In this document: positions 22,231 to 33,989 of the stretch, piece by piece
Numbering within the stretch: position 1 is the stretch's first letter
Layout of the letters: each line of letters starts with the position of its first letter
Assembly: GCF_015706575.1 (NCBI RefSeq)
Contig: NW_024037048.1
Location: forward strand, 13,285,512-13,349,511
Origin: Patiria miniata
Lineage: Eukaryota; Echinodermata; Asteroidea; Valvatida; Asterinidae
Length of the DNA stretch: 64,000 nt
Direction: 5' to 3'
Translations under genes and position numbers: made by a program
Notes under the pieces: generated by a model
Told to the model about the DNA's origin: nothing
What the model saw: only the letters and a program-made list of their open reading frames with translations
Databases searched by the model: none

Positions 22231-23034
22231 CCGCTGTTCGTCTTAAAATATGAAGCACAAGCTCTGTTTGCATGCAGGGTTCCACTCAGCATGCCACTTA
22301 GATTCCGTTGAATATTTTCTTGAAATGGCGATAGTAGTATTTGCTGAATACTTTGAAAGTGTTTGGTCAGTTGGTACAGAAATAATAATAATTTTTTTTT
22401 TTTTTCGTGAGAAGCAACAAAATGGCTTAAAAACTTAAGAAGGTCGCAACTAACCTGTTGAAGTTTCAGCTCAGTGGATACTATCATTGAGAAAAAAGCA
22501 GAGAAAACGTATGCACTATTTTGTTGGATCTCGTTACTTGATTCCGTGCTTTATAACACCTGAACTATATTTTTTAATTTTAAAAACACCTGCAAAGTTT
22601 TCAACCGATATATCAGGCGAAATACTTTCATCGGGTATTTGATACCAGTCTTATCTTCACTCTCAGCATTGCAAGGTTTCTGTCATTAAATGTACTTTTC
22701 CGGGCAATTGCAAATGATCCTACGTGGCCTTAAATTCTTTTTGCATACAGATTTCTCTCAGAAAATCTGGGCATTTGTTTTGGCAGTTACTGCGTTTGAT
22801 TCGAAAATATTAAATCCTTCAAAGAAGACATGAATATTGTTGCTCGTGTGTGGGTCTGTTCAGGGCCGTTGCATGCAGGACGCATTCCGCTTAAAAATAT
22901 ATATATAATCAATCCAGATCACATTTTGATATGGGGGTGTTTTACTTGTGAAATTCAGCTATTCCTCCCCCAACAGCCCTAAGATATCTCCCAGCGGATT
23001 TTCAATGACTCATTTTTGTTGGTATTATTTCCAG

Positions 23035-23096
23035 CTAGCAATCTGCTGAGTGTTGAGGATTCCCTTCGTGATAGAATTCAAGAACGTTACATCGAG
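23035..23096 (+). other. Exon-like module 3 (62 nt)
   Basis: Acceptor TTATTTCCAG, donor GAG|GTGAGT. In phase with exon 1 it encodes ASNLLSVEDSLRDRIQERYI + E with no stop. Clearly duplicated from, or into, module 2. Confidence 0.5.
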
Positions 23097-23199
23097 GTGA
23101 GTGTCTGTTATTTGACATTTTCCTCACTCAATCATCAAAACAGAGCAGTGATTCGGTGGGAGACTGTATTTTTTTCTATATTTATACACCTTTTGGTCA

Positions 23200-24900
23200 A
23201 AATTTTAACAGAAAAATCGCTCGAGTGATATTCCCTCCCTATATAAACACCCATCGTAGAACTGTGCCAGACATTTTGGCCTGCAGTCTTTGCAAATTCC
23301 TCGTTAAACTCATCAGGGTGCCTCGAACTTATAGCGGAAACACGCTGAAATTTCCTTCACATTATTTTTTATGCAGGTACATCAGTTGGCAAAAAAAGAG
23401 AACTAAGATGAAACCAAATATTGATCACACCAATATTTAGTAGCTGTGTAATCAGATTCTTTGGAATCTGTCTTCTTTTATTTATTTTTTAAAACGGAAT
23501 TGTGTTCGCAACCGTTGTCCTAATTCTTTCTTGATCGTTGATCACTTTGTAATTCGTTTGTAATTGTTTATCAACTTTGGGAATCATAACATATAGGTTT
23601 TCCCGTCCAATTTCGCAACTTGTTCGTCCAATCTGAGAGACTGTTCATTACATTGAAAAAGGGTCGCAGTTAACGCATTTGATATTTTTAAAAAATATTT
23701 ACACCCACCAAAGCGTGTGGGCAACTTTGTCGTGCAAAAGAAAATCCATTTCTTTTGTTGGTTTCGATTTTGCACTGAGTGTCGGCGAATTTGTAAGAGG
23801 AAGTATTCATTTTCAACGAAAGTGCAATGGAATAAGGAGTCCATTTAATTTGCAATTCGCAAATCGCCAATATTGGCCACAAAAAAAACAAATTGATATG
23901 ATTTTTTTTTTTACTTCCAAAGAGGGATTACAACAATTAACAAACTGGTGACTTAATTGTCCTTACATAAAAATCTGTATTTTCACATAGTATTTTATCG
24001 GCGAGTGTTCTAAATGTATTTCCTTCTATCACTTTGACACTTTACATTGATACAGTTCTGTTCTGCTTTTTTCATATTCCCTTCCCAGGCATTCCAATCT
24101 TTGAAATAGCTGTACATTCCTTAATCCAAACTTTTCAAAAGCCATGTCATTTTATACTCTGTTATATCACTATAACACAATACCTTGATAATGCAACTTC
24201 CAAATATCATTGAACTGTGTTGCTTTTGTAAACGTATGCATTAAAGTGAAATCCCGAGCGAGACTGATATTCAAATCACAAGAAATTCAAAGCACAAGTC
24301 ACGGAATTTGCTGCTTACTTTTCACGCGTGAATGAAGAATACCCTGAAATATTTTAAGCTTGCGCTAAATTCAACCGGGTGTGAAAAGGTCTGCATGTTT
24401 TATGCGATTTTGAATAAAAATGTTTTATTATTATTATTATTATTAGCAAAGTATGAAATTGGGCGGGAAACCCTATAATATTTCATAGTGAATAAAAAAG
24501 TTCATTTCTGCTTTAAAACTCATAGTGAAGTTAAAAGTAAATTTGCCTTGACAAGTGCAACAAAAGCTTAGAATGCCAACAGACTTTTGACCGAGTTACT
24601 AGTGTCTCAAAAAAAGATACAGGCCTTCACAAATATTAATTTGAAAAAAAAAATCGTTTCAATAATAACGTTTAAACAAATTGAAAGCTTATTTCAAGAA
24701 TCAGTCAATTCGAGAGAAATTGAACAATGCGACATTAAAACAGGTTGTTTTTCTTGACGAATTCAGCCGAGAAAAATTATTTTAATTACTTGACCGTAAT
24801 AACTTGGTGAGAAATTGTTCCTGTTTTGGGGTGGCAATGTATCCAAATGAGAAAAAAATCTCACTCATTTATCTTAATTGATAATAAAATAGTATTAAAG
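23200..24900. other. Intron-like AT-rich spacer
   Basis: No coding sequence recognised. A TTA microsatellite lies at about 24425-24445. Lies between exon-like modules 3 and 4. Confidence 0.5.
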
Positions 24901-24940
24901 TGTAAACTTAACCAGTCTTCGTTTGTATGTTTTTTTTCAG

Positions 24941-25000
24941 CCTACACTGAATTCCTTGTGATCTCTTCTTGGGCCTGATCTTCAAGAACGAACCATCGAG
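24941..25000 (+). other. Exon-like module 4 (60 nt)
   Basis: Acceptor TTTTTTTTCAG, donor GAG|GTGGGT. The 3' half (CTTCAAGAACGAACCATCGAG minus one base) matches module 3. The homologous frame reads SL-stop-SLLGPDLQERTIE, so it is non-coding or decayed. It lies 483 bases before the C1q coding exon. Confidence 0.45.
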
Positions 25001-25483
25001 GTGGGTGTGGTGAGGTTTAATTAATGATTCTATCAGGACCTGGGAAGGGGCAAGATGTGCTTCGCCCCCTCCCCCCCCCCCCCCCTCCAAAAAAAATACT
25101 ACAGCTCCGGAACGCTTCGCCCTATCGGAATGCATTTTGGTGACCTTTCTTAATTTTATTGGCAGGCGAAATAAAAACAAAATCGATTCGATGGGTTGCC
25201 ATGACAACCGGTTTTATAAACTAGGCTTCTCATAAATGTTAGCCCTCATACGCCACTGTTATATAACAAAGAAAACATTCTTCGAACAATGATTCCTCCA
25301 ATCTCATGTTTTTGGGGTTTCTTCCCTTCAAATCTGACGGCGGATTGTCATGAATTTTAGACTAGTTCTCTTGTTATCAAACCTCAATATTTTTCACTAC
25401 TCTTCCCTTTTTTAAAAACTATTTTATTGAAGAAAAAAATCTCACCTGATTTGGTTTAGTTTCATGCTTTGTTTACGTACAGA

Positions 25484-26284
25484 ATGAAGATCTGCGTGGC
25501 AACCGTTCTTTCAATCGCCCTCCTTCTGGGTAACTCCGTCAACCTCCGAGCTTCCGTTACTGGGCCGGTTGCCTCGGACGGTGATGGTCCTGCGTCTCAG
25601 GCGTGTCCGATGTGCTGCCAGGGGTCGGCTGCAATTCCCGGAATACCAGGTTTGCCTGGGTCCCTAGGTCAGCCAGGGTCAAAGGGCGAGCCAGGTCAAA
25701 AGGGTGATATTGGATCGATTGGACCTATGGGTGAGCGTGGAACAGCTGGGCCTCAAGGGGACGAAGGCATAGGCCAGCCCGGAAAAATTGGTCCAAGAGG
25801 AGTCCCAGGTGTTGTAGGGCCAACGGGGGAAACTGGTGTCAAAGGTCAAAAGGGTGAGCCAGGGGAGGCACCAGACGACTCCAACCAGCGGGTAGCATTC
25901 ACCGTGGTGAGGACGAGCATCTCGGATGCCTCTACGAGTTACGACACCCGTTTGCCCTTCCAGGAGACCGAGACGCTTCTGCCGGGTACCAGCTTCGATC
26001 TCGAGACCGGCACGTTCACGTGTGGTGTGCCGGGCACCTACGTGTTCATGTTTTCTGTGTGCAAATATCGTTCCAGCAGCGAGATGTACGTTTATCTCCG
26101 GAAGAACGGCGACGTGGTTGTCATTGGCTGGAGCAATGATTCAAGTCACTATGAGCAGGTGTCTGGGAGCGCGGTGGTGGTTCTGCAGCGTGGAGATACG
26201 ATGTATCTCACAATGTACGGTAGGGCGTATAGTAATTCCAATCACTACACCTCATTCAGTGGCTTCCTCCTTTACCCCGAATAA
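25484..26284 (+). CDS. Secreted collagen-like C1q-domain protein (266 aa)
   Basis: Single coding exon after an acceptor ACGTACAG at 25482. The ATG at 25484 is chosen because it is the first ATG after the acceptor and opens a signal peptide ([19 protein letters not shown]). Next comes a Cys-rich linker (ACPMCC), which may crosslink chains, then about 24 Gly-X-Y repeats (residues ~53-123) with one break at [11 protein letters not shown]1q globular domain fills residues ~130-266, with [26 protein letters not shown], a V.L.RGD strand and the typical C-terminal [10 protein letters not shown]. Members of this family form trimers and serve as soluble recognition or complement-like proteins. The codon frame is clean. 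AATAAA overlaps the stop and ATTAAA lies at 26372. Without family searches the exact orthologue cannot be named. Confidence 0.93.
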   Translation: MKICVATVLSIALLLGNSVNLRASVTGPVASDGDGPASQACPMCCQGSAAIPGIPGLPGSLGQPGSKGEPGQKGDIGSIGPMGERGTAGPQGDEGIGQPGKIGPRGVPGVVGPTGETGVKGQKGEPGEAPDDSNQRVAFTVVRTSISDASTSYDTRLPFQETETLLPGTSFDLETGTFTCGVPGTYVFMFSVCKYRSSSEMYVYLRKNGDVVVIGWSNDSSHYEQVSGSAVVVLQRGDTMYLTMYGRAYSNSNHYTSFSGFLLYPE

Positions 26285-27700
26285 ACACAATCCAACACAT
26301 AAAGATACACGAGCATCGTGTTGCTGATTTTTTTAATCGCTTTCCATTTTCGCCGAAACAATAACCAATGAATTAAAACAAATAATGTTCAACGACAATG
26401 TCGCAAAGTATTATTATTAATGTTTTTGCATTGCGCATGCGCCGATCTGTATACTACAATGGATTTGCCCTTTTTTTAAATTCTTGCAAAACAAAATATT
26501 TAGCTTTATGCATGAGTATTGAGATATAGAGAAAAGTGTGTGTTAAGTTTTTTGACGATTTTTTTTTGACCCATTGTAGGCCTATCGAGAAGTATTTTGA
26601 TGGAATATTTTTTCAAAGCAAGCTGGGTCACCATTGTTTTTAGAAACAAAAGGTTTGCAATAAAGCAGTGCCACCATGTATCCAGAAATGTTAACAACTA
26701 AAAAAAAATGTGTCGACCAACCTGGATTTTTTAGGCCATGTTTCTGACCGCCATTTTTTTTATTGCCACATTTGGTCAACATATAAAATAACGTTTTTTT
26801 TCCCCGAAAACAAATGTAACTAATTTGTAGTATTGGGTATTTAAAGCAGATTAATTAAACACAATAACTGTATCCTAAAGCAAACAAAGTTTAAAAAACA
26901 TACAGACAAACAAACAAAATATTTTGCTGCCTACCTGGATAATTTTAGGGCGTTTACTGTAACATGTTATTTTCTTCGCCATATGTTCCCTGTATGCCCA
27001 GCACAGATAATGTCAATTAAATCAATCCCATGCATGTATCAATTTTTATTTCATGTCACAAAAAAAGTCTCGAGTGATTGAATCTGATTTTCTTATAGAC
27101 TTTAAGCTTGGCATTTGGATTAACAATTGTTTGAAATATTCTAATGCTATTCACAGCAATTAGAACACACTGGTTTTTATGAAATGATTGCATTATTTTA
27201 AACGTTACAATATGTGAGAATTATGTAAAAGTAACAATTGACTTGCTATGAAAACAGTATGCATAAAACCTCATTCTGAGGATTACCAAAAGCACCACCA
27301 TTGTTGATAAATACTCTCTTTTTTCGCTTGGCTTCGTTATGAAAAAAACCCATGATTTTAATTAGTTTCAGTTGAAACAGAAACGTGGCCACAGTAATGA
27401 AAAAGTGGAGTTGGCTATTGATTTAAAGCCCGTAAAAGTGCGACAAGTGTTTCTTGATTAAAAGACTCCAAATTATTTGAAGTCTTTTATTGTTCTTAAT
27501 CAGTATTACTTGATTGCATTCAAGAAACTCACTTTGAAAATATCAGTGAAAGTGTGAGCCCGTTAGATGGTAAAGAAACAATCTCAATGAAATCAATCAA
27601 AACAAAGCACAAATTCCATTCAAGTGAGGAGGGTCTTTCAACTGGTTGGAATTGTCCTTTGTCACTTTATCATTTCAAGTGAATTTCTTTGTATTGACTT
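26285..27700. other. Intergenic AT-rich spacer between convergent genes
   Basis: Lies between the plus-strand C1q gene and the minus-strand SLC12 tail. No coding sequence. An NRF1-like palindrome TGCGCATGCGCC is at about 26428. Confidence 0.5.
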
Positions 27701-27815
27701 TTATTTGGATGCCATATTTGGCATCCCTGCTGACAGCATATCCTTGGATAATGTCTCCAGCCAGCACATGCACATGTAAGCTGAACAAGTACGCTTCCTG
27801 GGAATAGGTAGACTC
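27701..27815 (-). pseudogene. SLC12 (NKCC-type cotransporter) last exon
   Basis: Acceptor TTTCTTGCAG, then a G that completes the Met codon split from the previous exon (AT|G), then SLPIPRKRTCSAYMCMCWLE, TLSKDM and a TAA at 27701. Cation-chloride cotransporters end with VMSLP.ARKG..S..YMAWLE.LSKD followed by ~15 more residues ending near SVLTFYS. The conserved core is visible, but several positions and the C-terminus are off-pattern. Together with the stop in the upstream exon this suggests a decayed gene. The intact protein would move Na, K and Cl across the plasma membrane; this part is the cytoplasmic C-terminal domain. Confidence 0.75.
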
Positions 27816-28124
27816 CTGCAAGAAATCAAAGAAAGGTTATAATGGACCCTTCCTGCATGTCAATCAACAGTGCACATTGGCCAATCAGATCACCACTTTT
27901 GATCAGGTGACCACAGTAGCTCAGTCAGACTGGGTCACAAGCACTGTTAGATCTATTGCTCACCCCGCCCCCATTTTTTGCACCAGCGGTAAAACCCGCA
28001 TCAAAAACAGCTCTCAAATAGCGAGCGTGTGGTTTTACAGTGATGGATCTATAGGCGCTCACCCCCCCCCCCCCCCCCCCCCCCCCCGGCGCAAATAATC
28101 ACAACGCCCCTTAGACAACTCTAT

Positions 28125-28292
28125 AAGCCATTTCGCTGATACCGCCATCTTTGAATTTTTTTTTTGGGGGGGGGGGGTATTACAATGAAAATACATCTCA
28201 TCATGCAACTGTAGCTGAGAATGATGGCATGACCTTTCAATGTAATGCCCCCCCCCCCATTTCAAAGATGGCGGCATCCGCGAAACGGCTCA
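28125..28292. mobile_element. Short inverted-repeat MITE with G/C runs
   Basis: Termini CCATTTCGCTGATACCGCCA and TGGCGGCATCCGCGAAACGG are inverted, with CATCTTTGAA/TTCAAAGATG continuing inward. The core holds a G-run on one side and a C-run on the other. It lies between the last two SLC12 exons. Confidence 0.7.
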
Positions 28293-28450
28293 TGGAATTT
28301 TGTGCGTTAACTTTTGTTTGTCTCAGATTTTGGCGTTCTGCGTCCATTTGTATATCATGTTTAGACAATATTTTACAAGCTGCGTTGACGCAATTCCACC
28401 GTGATAGGTTAATTGTCCGATAGTGACCATTATCGCCGGATTGTACTTAC

Positions 28451-28518
28451 ATGACAATGAGCTGAGCCTCCTGGGAATGTTGGCGAAGCAATTCACGGAT
28501 CCGCATCTGTCTGTTGGT
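28451..28518 (-). pseudogene. SLC12 penultimate exon
   Basis: A 68-nt exon, acceptor TCTTTCAG, donor CAT|GTAAGT. It encodes TNRQMRIRELLRQHSQEAQL + IVM, matching the cotransporter segment K-T.RQIRL.ELL.EHS..A..IVM. Phases fit both neighbours (0 in, 2 out). The exon itself is intact. Confidence 0.85.
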
Positions 28519-28989
28519 CTGAAAGAAAAAAAAAGATTTCAGGCGAAAAAATTTCGTGATTTATTGATGTTTACTAAAGTCGAGTTCCCTGCACTTGGCA
28601 AATCAAATGAACTGAGAGTTGTACGAAAAATGGATTGAAAGTGATCAATCTCATTATTGAAAATCAGCCTCCAGAATGTCAAAGGTTGGACCCAATTAAC
28701 AGATGTTGCAAGACTGGACTTAAAATCACAAAAACCAGGGAATTAGCGTAAAGTGGACACTGGGAAAGCTTTAAGTGTATTGTACTCCATGCATGGACAA
28801 AAGAGGGCGCTTTATAGTCAAACAAGCAGAAGCCGGAATGAGGGACACTTCACTGGTTCACTCATGCTGGTTATCGTGTATTTGGTACCAGCATTTATAA
28901 GCCATGATGGCGCCCAAATGGCCCTCGTTGATAGTTTTCTCTGTGGAGGGGGGGGGGGGGGTCGCTTAAGCGCAAGAAGGAGATTCTAC

Positions 28990-29299
28990 CTTCTCGTTGA
29001 GCGTAGTGACTTCTTCCTTGCTGATCTTCCAAGGAAACTTCTCCGTGGTCTCCCCTGCTTCCTCATCCAGCATCCAGGGTTTGGACAGCTCCTTGAACCG
29101 TCTCAGGCTCTACTCCTTGGGCTTCTTGTTCAGGTCCGGGATGACCTCCACGTCCGAGCAGTTGATGCGGAACTTGTTGGACATGTTCATCTTCTCCCTG
29201 TCCATTTGCTCCTTCTTGCCCGTGGCGGCAAAGATGCGCAGCCTGCATTTTTCCCAGTTGGATTTCAAGGAGATGAGGTTGGGATGAGTAGGGTCAAGC
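28990..29299 (-). pseudogene. SLC12 antepenultimate exon, copy A
   Basis: 310 nt, acceptor CCACCCCCAG, donor AAG|GTAGAA. Reading with one frame correction it gives LTLLIP, LISLKSNWEKCRLRIFAA, MNMSNKFRINCSDVEVIPDL, NKKPKE-stop-SLRRFKEL and DEEAGETTEKFPWKISKEE. Cotransporters have GLTLLIPYLL..KKKWKDCKIRVF...LLSKFRI.FSDI.VL.DIN.KPK.E...FE at these positions. Lesions: a 1-base deletion after LLIP, a 9-base in-frame deletion (LSK region) and a TAG in place of the residue after KPKE. The TAG is shared with copies C and E. Confidence 0.82.
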
Positions 29300-29524
29300 C
29301 TGGGGGTGGTGGGGAGGTGGGGGCGGAGGTGGGGGGGGGGGGGGGGGTTCACACAAAAAAATTATACAGAGCATTATTTCCCTTTGACATAAAGCATGTG
29401 TTTCCTTCGACATGCAGCCATCCAGAATAACCTGAGAGATCTCTGAAAGGCTCCCTGAAATGAATAGGACACTGAAACAAAATAATAAAGCCAACCAAGA
29501 ACAAACAGTGTGGTGTTTTCTATT

Positions 29525-30207
29525 AGGCCCAAAAAAAAAAGTCGGTCTCTGGTCGGCGTGCGCGTCGATTTTAATTATGCGCGTCAATCTTTTTTTTCCA
29601 AAATGTTTCGCGGTAGCTCCGACAGCGCCCTCTATTGCCGCATCTCCTCAATTCTTTTTAACAAAGAGCACCAAGGAATGGGAAATTGCTAGAGAGCACC
29701 ATCGAGAGCACCAAGGCAAATTATGGAGGACACCAATGTACATGAGGACACCAAAAAAGCAAAATAGTACCCCACCTTGGGCCAAGTTCGCACAAGGACT
29801 ATAGTTGACCAATGGTTAACTAACGTTTGCCCGAACTCTGTCTAGTCGACGGTGATTGACTACGCTAGTCGACTATTTGGAACCAGCCTACTGGGGTTGG
29901 TTGCTTCGCTGGTAACCAATAGCCGTGCGTATTCATAACGCTAGCAGAGAGCCAGGATCCAGAAGTTTTGCGATGACATTTTGACCAGCGTTTGACTATA
30001 GAGTCGTTCGCACGTTGCTATCAGTGCGCAGGCGTAAGGTACGTCACAAATCAACCACTAGTCGACTAATGGTCCTTGCCCGAAATTGGCCTTGTCTGTA
30101 CAATCCAAGCTTGAAAAAAAAAAAAGCAAAAAAAAAAAAAAAAGCAGCGTCCCGCGTCAATTCCGGAACTTTGGTCTGACCAGAGACCAAATATTTTTTT
30201 TCGGTCT
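29525..30207. mobile_element. Inverted-repeat element inserted between SLC12 units A and B
   Basis: Left side has AAAAGTCGGTCTCTGGTC and right side GACCAGAGACCAAATATT, an 11-bp perfect inverted pair GGTCTCTGGTC/GACCAGAGACC in A/T-rich ends. The homologous unit C-D junction lacks this stretch (…TTTTCTATTACATAAACTGTG…), so it is an insertion of about 680 bp. No coding sequence. Confidence 0.6.
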
Positions 30208-30462
30208 ACATATAAGAAACAACTGTGTGGTAGGGTAGGTAAAAATCGGTTTTGGGGGGTTTGACATTTCTATAGCCTAAAAATATAAGGTGGGATGATA
30301 GTCATTAAAATCCACTTTTCTTCTCTATTTTGCATGCATTAGTTAACATGTGAATCATTCTGCACTTCTGACCAACTTACACAAAAACAAAAATAAAGTT
30401 TATAGTTTTCACTATAGGAGGTGGGGGGGGGGGGGTGCTTGAGCGCAAGGAGGAGATTCTAC

Positions 30463-30600
30463 CTTCTCTTTAAGCGTGGTGACTTCTTCCTTGCTGATCT
30501 TCCAAGGAAACTTCTCCGTGGTCTCCAGGCTGCTTCCTCATCCAGCATCCAGGGTTTGGAGAGCTCCTTGATGATTGTGTTGGTCTTGATCTTACCCAAC
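30463..30600 (-). pseudogene. SLC12 exon, partial copy B (3' part only)
   Basis: Contains KELSKPWMLDEEA and the donor AAG|GTAGAA, but the 5' half is replaced by unrelated sequence (GGTAAGATCAAGACCAACAC). A GG-to-CCTG change breaks the frame after DEEA. Essentially the same as partial copy D, so B arose before the A-B/C-D block duplication. Confidence 0.75.
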
Positions 30601-30999
30601 CAACAGCACAGAACTCCATCTTGGGCAAAATCTTGTCCTTGTACCAGCCTTCAGAAAAAGAAAAAAAACAGTCAATTGTTATTTAATGATCGTTAACTTG
30701 GTTATCGTTAAGATCGGAGTAATTAACCTGAAGTTAACACAACCTAGATATACCTCACGGTATACCAAACGTTAAATCTGACACCGTGGCAGCAAGGAGA
30801 TTTCCACCTTTCTATGAATATGCCTTTGAATGAGCATGACTATTTATAAAAGATATAGACATATATCATACTCGGCAATAGGGATAGTCAGTGGAAAGAA
30901 CTTGGGACAGGTGTGTACAAAGTTACGCGCAAGACTCAGACTTGTTTTAAGCGAATTACTGAGAAGACGACCATAATTATTGGTAGTTCAGGATATTTT

Positions 31000-31490
31000 T
31001 ATTATGGAGTAGATTAACCATCTTGGTTAGGAGGATATTTTTTAGAAAGGAATAATGGAGGAGACTAACCATCTTGGCTAGGAGGATTTTTTTTTTAGAA
31101 GGGAACTATGGAGGAGACTATAACTAGCTTGGCTCGGAGGGTGTTTTTTTTTAGAAGGAAATTATGGAGGAGACTACCATCTTGGCTAGGAGGATATTTT
31201 GAGAAGGGTATCATTTAGAAGGGTATTAAGGAGGAAACTAACCATATTGGCTTGGAGGATATTTTTTTAGGAGGGAAGTACAGAGGAGACTAACCATCTT
31301 GGCTAGGAGAATATTTTTTAGAAGGGAATTATGGAGGAGAGGAACCATCATGGTTTAGGAAGATATTTGTTTAAGAAGGGATTTATGGAGAAGACTAACC
31401 ATCTTGGCTAAAAGGACATTTTTCGAGGGAATTTATGAAAGAGACTAACTATCTTGGCTAGGAGGATTTTTTTTAGAAGGGAATTATGAA
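31000..31490. repeat. 50-bp minisatellite, inverted array (about 9 units)
   Basis: Units like GGAGGAGACTAACCATCTTG, GCTAGGAGGATATTTTTTAG and AAGGGAATTAT are the reverse complement of the 15.8-18.5 kb array consensus. It sits between SLC12 blocks A-B and C-D. Confidence 0.85.
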
Positions 31491-31717
31491 GAAGACCAAA
31501 GATTTTAGGTGGAAAATGGACTGGAATATTGATGTTTAATATGTCGAGTTCCACTTGGCAAAGAAAATGAACTAATTATGAGTTGTTCAATTTGCACTGA
31601 AAGTGATCAATACTCATTTTTGAAAAATCACCCACCAGAATGTCAAAGGTTGGACGCAATAAAAGATGTTGCAAGACTGGACTTAAAATCACAAAAACCA
31701 GGGACTAAGCGTTAAGT

Positions 31718-31926
31718 TACGGAAGACGGATAGTGTCACTCAATGAGTGTGAATATATTTTTTTGGTGCGTGTGAAAATATTTTTGTGTACAGCGACCGC
31801 CACTTATTATGACGACTTATGTGGCGGCCGCCACTTATTATCTGGCGGCCGCCACATAATAAGTGGCGGCCGGTGTGCAAAAAAAAAACATTTTCACATA
31901 TTGAGTGGCACTATCCGTCTTCCGTA
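31718..31926. mobile_element. 209-bp palindromic MITE
   Basis: Terminal inverted repeats TACGGAAGACGGATAGTG / CACTATCCGTCTTCCGTA (with a 1-base difference inside). The centre is built of GGCGGCCGCCAC palindromes. Flanks TTAAGT and TAAAGT look like a target duplication. The paralogous empty site at about 28750 reads GCGTAAAGTGG, which supports insertion after the block duplication. Confidence 0.8.
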
Positions 31927-32171
31927 TAAAGTGGATACTGGGAAGAGCTCTAAGTGTATTGTCTCCATGCATGGACAAAGAGGGCGCTTTATAGTCTACC
32001 AAGCAGAAGCCGGAATGAGGGACACTTCACTGGTTCACTCATGCTGGTTATCGTGTATTTGGTACCAGCATTTATAAGCCACGATGGCGCCCAAATGGCC
32101 CTTGTTTATAGTTTTCTCTGTGGGGGGGGGGGGGGGGGGGGGGGTGCTTGAGCGCAAGGAGGAGATTCTAC

Positions 32172-32490
32172 CTTCTCGGTGAGCGTAGTGACTTCTTCCT
32201 TGCTGATCTTCCAAGGAAACTTCTCCGTGGTCTCGCCTGCTTCCTCATCCAGCATCCAGGGTTTGGACAGCTCCTTGAACCGTCTCAGGCTCTACTCCTT
32301 GGGCCTTTTGTTCAGGTCCGGGATGACCTCCACGTCCAAGCAGTTGAAGCGGAACTTGCTGAGCATGTTGGCCATGTTCATCTTCTCCCTGTCCATTTGC
32401 TCCTTCTTGCCCGTGGTGGCAAAGACGCGCAGCTTGCATTTCTCCCAGTTGGATTTCATGGAGATGAGGTGAGGATGAGTAGGGTCAAGC
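32172..32490 (-). pseudogene. SLC12 antepenultimate exon, copy C
   Basis: 319 nt, same splice sites as copies A and E. It keeps the full MLSKFRFNCLDVEVIPDLNK region, but has a 1-base deletion after LTLLI (different from copy A) and the shared TAG after KPKE. Confidence 0.82.
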
Positions 32491-32924
32491 CTGGGGGATG
32501 GTGGGAGGTGGGGGCGGAGGTTTGGGGGGTTCACAAACAAAAATTATACATAGCATTATATAAAGCATGTGTTTCCTTAGACATGCAGACATCCAGAATA
32601 ACCTGAGAGATCTCTGAAAGGCTCCTTGAAATGAATTGGACACTGAAACATATATTAAAATAATATCGCCAACCAAGAACAAAATTGTGGTGTTTTCTAT
32701 TACATAAACTGTGTGGTAGGGTAGATAAAAATCTGTTTTGGGGGTTTGACATTTCTATAGCCTAAAAATATAGGGTAGGATGATACATGTAGTCGTTGAA
32801 CTTTTTTTCTCTATTTTGCATGCATTAGTTAACATGTGAATCATTCTGCACTACTGACCAACTTACACAAAAATAAATATAACGTTGATAGTTTTCACTG
32901 GGGGGGGGGGGGGGTGCTTGAGCA

Positions 32925-33090
32925 CAAGGAGGAGAATTCTACCTTCTCGTTGAGCATAGTGAATTCTTCCTTGCTGATCTTCCAAGGAAACTTCTCCGTG
33001 ATCTCCAGGCTGCTTCCTCATCCAGCATCCAGGGTTTGGAGAGCTCCTTGATGATTGTGTTGGTCTTGATCTTACCCAACCCACCAATCT
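32925..33090 (-). pseudogene. SLC12 exon, partial copy D
   Basis: Near-identical to partial copy B (same 5' replacement, same CCTG change), with an extra A in two places. Together, C-D mirrors A-B, showing a block duplication of about 2 kb. Confidence 0.72.
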
Positions 33091-33579
33091 AGACGGAAAC
33101 CAATCAGGAAGGAAAATTTGAATGCATTTGCTCTAAATAAATCGTGACCAGGTCTTGGAAAAGACCAACGTTAGCGCTGCAAAAAGCCAAAAACCTGGAC
33201 AAATCTGGTTTAATGATCTTGTTATACATTTTGCCACTTTGACTTAATTTTTTAAAGACCTGCTTGCATTTTACTCAAACTGTTCATCAAAATTCATTCC
33301 GCAAAGTCTTCTTCAAGTACTCAACTGTGAGTACACATTTCGGTACTCAAAATACGGTACTCGAACGACGGTGCCTATTGTCCTCCAACGCCGGTTTGTG
33401 CACTAAGTCTATGGAAAGGTTTAGATCAGGGAACAAAGGAAAACACAAAGCCAATTAATCCTCGGAAGCATAGCAGAAAACGACAGTGTGCGCGTTATGG
33501 TAAGTGTGTACAGTGTTCGTATATTTTTAATGCAATTTTTGTTTTTCTTTTAATGCAAACAAATATTATACGCATAATA

Positions 33580-33985
33580 CAGTATGTCCAAAAGAAATGT
33601 CCGTCTGACTATTTTTGAAATAACTACAAAACCATGAAGTCCAATTTGAAAAAGTTTGATTGTGCAGATACTCCCTATCTTGGCCTCAACCCCGATGAGT
33701 TTCATTTAATTTCAGTCACGCATCACTGCACACTTGTCAATTGATCACAACAACATTTTGGGACACTGTGACCAAGTTCCTTGCCTTAATCAATTTCAGT
33801 GCTGTGTTAAGTAAGCTGTGTAAAATCCTGCATGTTGTGAAAAGGGCTGCAATTGGGATTGGAATCATTTGCCTGGCTATCAGTCATCACGGCAAGACCT
33901 CAGTTTAATGCTCAAGGGCAAATGATTCCAATCCCAAACCACATCAGCCTTTTTTTTCCACAGACACTTTTTTGGGGGCATAATG
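33580..33985. mobile_element. ACAGTATGTCC-ended MITE, copy 1
   Basis: Left end TACAGTATGTCCAAAAGAAA, right end TTTTTTGGGGGCATAATGTA. The better-preserved copy at 41306-41712 ends GGGACATACTCTATG, showing the inverted pair AGTATGTCC/GGACATACT. Inside is a hairpin GGGATTGGAATCATTTGCC / GGCAAATGATTCCAATCCC. Likely mariner/Tc-type non-autonomous (inference). Confidence 0.7.
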
Positions 33986-33989
33986 TATG

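Larger units (their letters stand above)
21200..23200. repeat. C1q upstream tandem block III
   Basis: Third copy. It carries the GGATCCGCC-ended element at 21915-22230 as an insertion and exon-like module 3 near its end, in the same relative place as module 2 in block I. Confidence 0.75.

Noticed and set aside
28753-29430. 225-codon plus-strand frame and its relatives at 32148 and 34194
   Set aside because: They are antisense to the SLC12 exon copies, where the minus strand carries the conserved protein and splice sites.
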